NCBI GenBank assembly: GCA_035691485.1
Contig: DASSIZ010000077.1
Location: 34,619 to 98,618, forward strand
DNA: 64,000 nucleotides
Reading direction: 5' to 3'
From: Terriglobales bacterium
GTDB lineage: Bacteria; Acidobacteriota; Terriglobia; Terriglobales; Acidobacteriaceae
Shown here: piece after piece, positions 59,871 through 64,000 of the stretch
Layout: every line of letters starts with the position of its first letter
Numbering within the stretch: position 1 is the first letter of the stretch
The notes under the pieces: model-generated
The model's database searches: none
What the model saw: only the letters and a program-made list of their open reading frames with translations
What the model was told of the DNA's origin: nothing
Translations under genes and position numbers: made by a program

Positions 59871-61294
59871 GCCAGCATTTTGCTTTTTTCCTGCAGCAGT
59901 TCCCATGCCCGCTGCACGTCTTCCCAGGTTGTCTGCAGGTTGCCGATGGCCACGCGCAGCACGATCCTTCCATTCAACACGGTATGCGACAGGAAGACCT
60001 CGCGCGTCGCATTCACCGCCTCCAGCAGGGCGCGGTTCTCCTCGTCACTGCCCTTGTAGCGGAAGCAAACGACAGAGAAGGGCACGGGCGCGACCACTTC
60101 GAACCGAGCATCGCGACGGATGGTCTCGGCGAGCTGTTTCGCCCACGCGATGTGCCGGCGCAGGATTGCCTGCGTGCGCTCACGCCCGAAGTAGCGCATC
60201 AGGAACCATAGCTTGAGCGAGCGGAAACGCCGGCCGAGAGGAATGCCGTAGTCCATCATGTTGATGGCTCGGGGGTCTTCGCTGGCGCGCAGATATTCGG
60301 GGATCAGCGAAAACGCGCGCCGCAGGATGTCGGGCCTGCGGGTGTAGAACGCGCTCAGGTCCACCGGCGTGAACATCCACTTGTGCGGATTCAACACGAT
60401 CGAGTGCGCGCGCTCCGCGCCTTCGAAAATGTAGCGGCATTCGGGAAGAATCGCCGCCGGCCCGGCATACGCGGCATCGATGTGCAGCCACAGTTTGTGC
60501 TTCTCGGCAATACCGGCAATCGCGGCCACCGGATCGACGCTGGTGCTCGACGTCGTACCCACCGTCGCGACCACGCAGAAAGGATGCTTGCCTTGCTGCA
60601 CGTCCGCTTCGATGGACTGCGCGAGCGCGTCGGGACGCATGCGGTACTCCGCATCCACCGGGATCTTGCGGACGTTTTTCTGCCCGATGCCGAGCGCAAT
60701 GGCCGCCTTCTCGATGGAGGAATGCGATTCGGCAGAGGTATAGAGTGTGAGCAGCGGCCTGGAACCCTCGACGCGCGCCTCCGGATCGGCCATCTCGCGC
60801 GCAGCCGCGAGCGCGTGCAGGCTGCTCACCGACGCCGTGTCGTAAATCATGCCGAAGTAATCGTCGGGCAAGCCCAGCCACTGCCGCAACCAGCCGAGTG
60901 CGACCTGCTCCAGTTCAGCGACGGCCGGCGAAGTCTTCCAATGCAGGCCATTCGTGTTGAGCGCGGCCGAGAGCGCCTCGGCCAGGATGGCGGGCGCGGA
61001 TGCGCTGGTTGCGAAATAGGCCATGAAGCGCGGATGGTTCCAGTGCGTGACCGCGGGAACAATGATGTCGTCGAAATCCCGCAGGATGGCGGCGTAGGTT
61101 TCGGCGGATTCGGGCGCTGACGGTGGCAGCGCGTCGGTCAGGTCGCCGGGCTTGACCTTCGGCAGGACGGGGTAATCGCGTGTGTGTTCCAGATAATGGG
61201 CAATCCAATCCACGACTTCATGGCCGGCGCGGCGGAAATCCTCGACATAGGCGTTCCACTCCGGCGCCGCTGCTGGACCCGTGCTGGCAGACAT
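59867..61294 (-). CDS. Pyridoxal-dependent decarboxylase, group II (aromatic-L-amino-acid type)
   Basis: 475 aa. Fold type I PLP enzyme of the DDC/TyDC family. RFMAYFATSASAPAILAEAL and the PLP lysine in VLNPHKWMFTPVDLSAFY (Lys305) are diagnostic; LHIDAAYAGPAAILPECRYI contributes the Asp for pyridine N. The stretch MIYDTASVSSLHALAAARE replaces the usual Gly-Ser-rich loop, so the substrate may not be a typical aromatic amino acid; tryptophan, tyrosine or DOPA are the family's substrates. The ATG at 61294 has AGGAG upstream. Divergent from the 61403 gene. Confidence 0.88.
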   Translation of the reverse strand: MSASTGPAAAPEWNAYVEDFRRAGHEVVDWIAHYLEHTRDYPVLPKVKPGDLTDALPPSAPESAETYAAILRDFDDIIVPAVTHWNHPRFMAYFATSASAPAILAEALSAALNTNGLHWKTSPAVAELEQVALGWLRQWLGLPDDYFGMIYDTASVSSLHALAAAREMADPEARVEGSRPLLTLYTSAESHSSIEKAAIALGIGQKNVRKIPVDAEYRMRPDALAQSIEADVQQGKHPFCVVATVGTTSSTSVDPVAAIAGIAEKHKLWLHIDAAYAGPAAILPECRYIFEGAERAHSIVLNPHKWMFTPVDLSAFYTRRPDILRRAFSLIPEYLRASEDPRAINMMDYGIPLGRRFRSLKLWFLMRYFGRERTQAILRRHIAWAKQLAETIRRDARFEVVAPVPFSVVCFRYKGSDEENRALLEAVNATREVFLSHTVLNGRIVLRVAIGNLQTTWEDVQRAWELLQEKSKMLA

Positions 61295-61364
61295 AAAGGG
61301 CTCCTGGCGGTTCTTTCCTGCAATTGTAAGGCTTGGGATGAGTCGGTCAGTCAATCGGTCTGTC

Positions 61365-61382
61365 AGTCTCGCGTCCGAGACT
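61365..61382. promoter_or_regulatory. Candidate operator overlapping a -35 region
   Basis: Perfect 7-bp dyad agtctcg-cgtc-cgagact in the divergent gap, 8 nt upstream of the TACAAT box (61390-61395) of the 61403 gene. Placement over the expected -35 suits a repressor site; inferred. The neighbouring words gtcggtcag/gtcaatcggtctgtcag are repetitive. Confidence 0.4.
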
Positions 61383-61402
61383 GGCACGGTACAATTTCAA
61401 AC

Positions 61403-61726
61403 GTGACCGTCGCGCCCAATCCGCGCCTGCAGCGCGTGCTCGACCAGCTCACGTTATACGAGCACCCCCTGCTGGTGTTTGGCGCGCGCGAGCAGGGCGA
61501 CCGCGTGGAGGTCATCATCAATTTCCGTGATCCCGCCGTTCCGGTGCATACGTATTACTTCAGCATGCATCCACGCGACCTCGATCATCCCCAGTTCGAA
61601 TGGACTTTCCAGCACCAGCTCTTTGCCTGCTTGCACGATTACCTAATCGAGATGTTCGTGCGCACGCCGCAAACCCAGAAGGCGGATGCTCAGGCGCGCG
61701 GCCAGGAAGAAGACACCGGGAAATGA
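61403..61726 (+). CDS. Protein of unknown function coupled to a MidA-type methyltransferase
   Basis: 107 aa. PNPRLQRVLDQLTLYEHPLL, VFGAREQGDRVEVIINFRDP and HPQFEWTFQHQLFACLHDYL: a mixed alpha/beta protein with no membrane segment. I do not recognise the family. The GTG start at 61403 lacks a Shine-Dalgarno; TACAAT (61390-61395) ends 7 nt upstream. The frame upstream to 61184 overlaps the PLP decarboxylase and is rejected. The stop overlaps the next ATG (ATGA), so its job is probably tied to the methyltransferase. Confidence 0.7.
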   Translation: MTVAPNPRLQRVLDQLTLYEHPLLVFGAREQGDRVEVIINFRDPAVPVHTYYFSMHPRDLDHPQFEWTFQHQLFACLHDYLIEMFVRTPQTQKADAQARGQEEDTGK

Positions 61727-62925
61727 CGTTACGGGAATACATCGAGCAGGAAATCCGTGACCGCGGACCAATCCCCTTCTCGCGCTACATGGAGCTGTGC
61801 CTGTACGGCGCGCCCGGAGGCGATCCGGCCGGTTATTACTCGCGCTCGCAGGAACAATTTGGGAAAACCGGTGACTTCTACACTTCCAGCGACGTGCACG
61901 CCGTCTTCGGCCGCCTGCTGGCGCGGCAGTTCGAGGAGATGTGGCGCGCGCTGGATTCTCCCCAGCGCATTGACCTGGTGGAACTCGGCCCGGGGCGTGG
62001 ATTGTTCGCGCAGGATGTTCTGGACTGGTCGGTCAAGAAATTTCCCGAGCTGGCGCGCGCCCTGCGCTACACCCTGGTGGAAAGCTCGACGGAACTGGCG
62101 CGGCGATTGCGGGAGCGCTTTGCCGATCGGATCGCGAGCGGAACGGTCAAGGTTGCAGCAAGCCTCGATGAGTTACGGGGGCCGTACGACAACGCGGTCG
62201 TCTTTGCCAATGAATTTTTTGACGCGCTGCCGGTCGAGATCGTCGCGGACCGCGGGCAGGTATACGTTGACGCCGAGCAGGGGCGCTTTGTAGAGAGATT
62301 CCGGCGGCCCTCGTCGGCAGCGCGCGATTTCCTTGATCGGTACGGCATGCTGCCCGGGGAAGGCGAGCGTGTGGAAGCCTGTTCCGCGGCATTGCATTGG
62401 ATCAAAACCATCTCCGCCGTGATGCGGCGGGGGTTCACCGTGCTGATCGATTACGGTTACACGCGCGAGGAGCAGCTTGCGGGACGTCATCGCGACACGC
62501 TCATGACCTACCGCCGCCACTCCGCCGGAACCAATCCTTACGAGGCCCCGGGCGAGCAGGACATTACGGCGCATGTGAACTTCACGGCGCTGCAGCAGGC
62601 AGGAATGGCCGTCGGATTGGAACCGCTAGCGTTAATGACACAGGCGCAGTTCCTGATGGGCATTGGGGAAGAAAACCAGTTCGCCGACGCCTTTGAGGGA
62701 TGCCAGTTACCGCAGGAGCGGGCCAAGGTTGCGCTCCAGCTCAAGCACGTCGCCACCCCGGTAGGGATGGGCGAAGTGTTTAATGCGCTCCTCATGGGAA
62801 AGAGAATCGATGAGCGTACCGCGAAAAAACTGAGCGGGCTGAAGTTCGCCAGGAGCCATGAAGGAGAGACTAGAAACCAGGGCCAGAAAGCTAAGCGCCT
62901 TCTTATGCAGCGTCATCCAGGCTGA
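61723..62925 (+). CDS. SAM-dependent methyltransferase, MidA/NDUFAF7 family
   Basis: 400 aa. REYIEQEIRDRGPIPFSRYM and PGGDPAGYYSRSQEQFGKTG, DFYTSSDVHAVFGRLLA are the conserved front; DLVELGPGRG (residues 85-93) is the SAM site and VFANEFFDALPVEIV the DUF185 signature. In mitochondria NDUFAF7 methylates an arginine of a complex I subunit; the bacterial role is less clear but may be similar. It is coupled by ATGA to the 61403 gene. Its last 23 nt overlap the convergent 62903 gene. Confidence 0.9.
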   Translation: MTLREYIEQEIRDRGPIPFSRYMELCLYGAPGGDPAGYYSRSQEQFGKTGDFYTSSDVHAVFGRLLARQFEEMWRALDSPQRIDLVELGPGRGLFAQDVLDWSVKKFPELARALRYTLVESSTELARRLRERFADRIASGTVKVAASLDELRGPYDNAVVFANEFFDALPVEIVADRGQVYVDAEQGRFVERFRRPSSAARDFLDRYGMLPGEGERVEACSAALHWIKTISAVMRRGFTVLIDYGYTREEQLAGRHRDTLMTYRRHSAGTNPYEAPGEQDITAHVNFTALQQAGMAVGLEPLALMTQAQFLMGIGEENQFADAFEGCQLPQERAKVALQLKHVATPVGMGEVFNALLMGKRIDERTAKKLSGLKFARSHEGETRNQGQKAKRLLMQRHPG

Positions 62926-63187
62926 TGCGCAACGACTTCAAGAACTTCACATCTTGGGCGTTGACATTGAAATCCGGGTCGCCATTGCGCGCGCTCACCA
63001 GCGACGGCTTGCCCGCGGGCTGCTCCTCTTTCTTGTTGAACCCGATGGTCGCCTCCAGCACCAGGAACACGTCGTAGCCGCCGGCCTTGATCTTGGAAAT
63101 GACCTCGGCGATCTGCTCGCTTTCGGAGAGCGATTCGTTGATCGCCTCGCCGAGTTCCTTCATCAGTTGCTTGAGTCGCTGGTCCAC
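62903..63187 (-). CDS. Protein of unknown function
   Basis: 94 aa, GTG start with AAGGGG upstream. DQRLKQLMKELGEAINESLS is helical; EQIAEVISKIKAGGYDVFLV, then LEATIGFNKKEE, is a possible beta-alpha unit; DFNVNAQDVKFLKSLRISLD closes it. It is acidic, soluble, with no signal peptide or cysteine. The last 23 nt overlap the convergent methyltransferase gene. No family is recognised. It may be a regulator or a small partner protein; not supported further. Confidence 0.65.
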   Translation of the reverse strand: MDQRLKQLMKELGEAINESLSESEQIAEVISKIKAGGYDVFLVLEATIGFNKKEEQPAGKPSLVSARNGDPDFNVNAQDVKFLKSLRISLDDAA

Positions 63188-63351
63188 GAGAGCCCCTTTC
63201 CGTCACGATGGCCGCCCAGGCCGGCACGAACCGCAGGCGCCTGAAGCCTCTGGCCAAAGCCTGCAGCCTGTTTGTTTGGATGCCCCGCTGCGTCACACGG
63301 TTTTGTGATTTATGACCTAACCCGCTGGTTACGCGCTGCTAGAATGGCCTC

Positions 63352-63687
63352 GTGGGAGGCATCTCCACAGCCCGCAAGCTGAGCCTGGTGGGACGCGTGG
63401 CCGCCCGGCAGGCGGGCCAGAGCCGCTGGCTGCGCGCCGGTTACTCGGCCCTGCAGATCACCTCACGCCACTTCGCGCGCGTGCTGCACCTGCTGTGGCT
63501 GCAGATCACCGGCGTATTCTTCCTGTTTTTCGCCCTGGCGGGCAGCCTGGCGTGCCGCCGCGAATTCCTGAAATGGCAGAACGGAAAGATCGGCCCCGGC
63601 AAGATGGTTCTCGCCGCCGCTTTTGCCGTCGTATTCTTGTGGTTTGGCCTGAGCTCGTTCTGGAGAGCGCAAGGACGTTCTCGGTGA
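63352..63687 (+). CDS. Small membrane protein of unknown function
   Basis: 111 aa. After a basic amphipathic N-terminus (RKLSLVGRVAARQAGQSRWL) there are two hydrophobic segments: about 47-67 (LLWLQITGVFFLFFALAGSL) and 86-104 (VLAAAFAVVFLWFGLSSFWR). Topology is probably N-in, C-in with a short loop (residues 68-84). The GTG start has no Shine-Dalgarno; TAGAAT (63340-63345) ends 6 nt upstream. No family is recognised, and the next gene is a small basic protein 55 nt downstream. Confidence 0.65.
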   Translation: MGGISTARKLSLVGRVAARQAGQSRWLRAGYSALQITSRHFARVLHLLWLQITGVFFLFFALAGSLACRREFLKWQNGKIGPGKMVLAAAFAVVFLWFGLSSFWRAQGRSR

Positions 63688-63741
63688 TCGGCTGTCGGTG
63701 ATCGGGCGATCTGGTTTCGGATACTGAGTGCGGAGGACCCT

Positions 63742-63918
63742 ATGGCAGCTCCGAAGAAAACAAAGCACGTAACGAAGCACATAAAGTCCAAGTCGAAGGC
63801 GGGTGAGGTTAAGACGAGTGTGCAATTTGGTCGACACAGCAACAAGAAAATGGTCAAGATCATTATCCGCATCCCCCGAGAACACTTGGCCAAACGGCTC
63901 AAGGAACTCGAGAAGTGA
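63742..63918 (+). CDS. Very small basic protein of unknown function
   Basis: 58 aa: MAAPKKTKHVTKHIKSKSKA, then GEVKTSVQFGRHSNKKMVKI, then IIRIPREHLAKRLKELEK. It is strongly basic at the front, with a short beta-alpha element after it (VKIIIRIPREHLAKRLKELE) that resembles small nucleic-acid-binding or ribbon-helix-helix proteins only in a general way. GGAGGA lies 4 nt before the ATG, and coding statistics look normal. It is too short for family assignment. DNA or RNA binding is inferred from charge. Confidence 0.6.
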   Translation: MAAPKKTKHVTKHIKSKSKAGEVKTSVQFGRHSNKKMVKIIIRIPREHLAKRLKELEK

Positions 63919-63974
63919 GGGTTATCGCAAGACTAGCTAATCGCTAATCGTTAATTCCTGCACGGAGGTTCCCT

Positions 63975-64000
63975 ATGGCCGACAAAGACGTCTTGCCTGA
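63975..64000 (+). CDS. Start of a gene continuing beyond the window
   Basis: ATG at 63975 preceded by GGAGG (7 nt), reading MADKDVLP and then leaving the window. Product cannot be assigned. Confidence 0.45.

Noticed and set aside
1..64000. Mobile elements, prophage, integron or defence islands
   Set aside because: No transposase, integrase, terminase, restriction or Cas genes and no long terminal repeats were seen.

Overview
This 64 kb window looks like an ordinary chromosomal segment of a soil-type Acidobacteriota (class Terriglobia, relatives of Koribacter/Acidobacterium). I infer this from gene content: a VWFA-related protein of the kind typical of Acidobacteria, a TonB protein with a GGV-repeat linker, type IV pilin, LpxB and RND pumps marking a diderm envelope, and high GC. 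I see no rRNA, tRNA, CRISPR array, transposase, phage gene or replication origin. The genes are dense and on both strands.

Layout: 1-4.5 kb holds tatC (cut by the window edge), tatA, a C-terminal processing protease, a response regulator and a VOC protein. 4.7-9.8 kb is a TetR-adaptor-RND pump operon. 10-16.5 kb has a CPBP protease, a small LPQTA-sorted surface protein, a TPR protein coupled to an NfeD protease, a YncE-like propeller and an outer-membrane barrel. 17-21.5 kb is a MacA/ATPase/two-permease ABC operon. 21.7-27.5 kb carries a CHRD protein, type IV pilin, slipin, SPOR protein, a sulfite-oxidase-like enzyme and TonB. 27.8-33.4 kb is metabolic and small proteins (FTCD, glutaredoxin, acyl-CoA ligase, exported RidA, CYTH, RsbRD-N). 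33.5-41.5 kb has ahcY-metK (the activated methyl cycle), rodZ divergent from a GAF-GGDEF diguanylate cyclase, and mtaB. 41.6-47.8 kb holds a receiver protein, zinc-ribbon protein, rpsU, an MsbA-like exporter, threonine deaminase and lpxB. 47.9-53.5 kb has a VWA protein, a degenerate M1 peptidase homologue, glgC and a CMD-family protein. 54-58 kb is a tightly coupled ECF sigma/anti-sigma/B-box/DUF5668/DUF4097 operon. 58-64 kb has hemerythrin, hydroxyacyl-CoA dehydrogenase, PLP decarboxylase, a MidA-type methyltransferase and several small unknown proteins.

Three things stand out. First, about a dozen genes without a usable Shine-Dalgarno have a TANNNT -10 box ending 6-9 nt before the start codon, which points to frequent leaderless transcription; several starts here (tatA, mtaB, lpxB, the 61403 gene) were re-assigned using this signal. 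Second, many gene ends carry short low-complexity elements built from a local 6-10 nt word that repeats and inverts to form hairpins, with different words at different places. Third, the sigma-factor operon and the M1 homologue that has lost its metal-binding residues are the best candidates for unusual biology.
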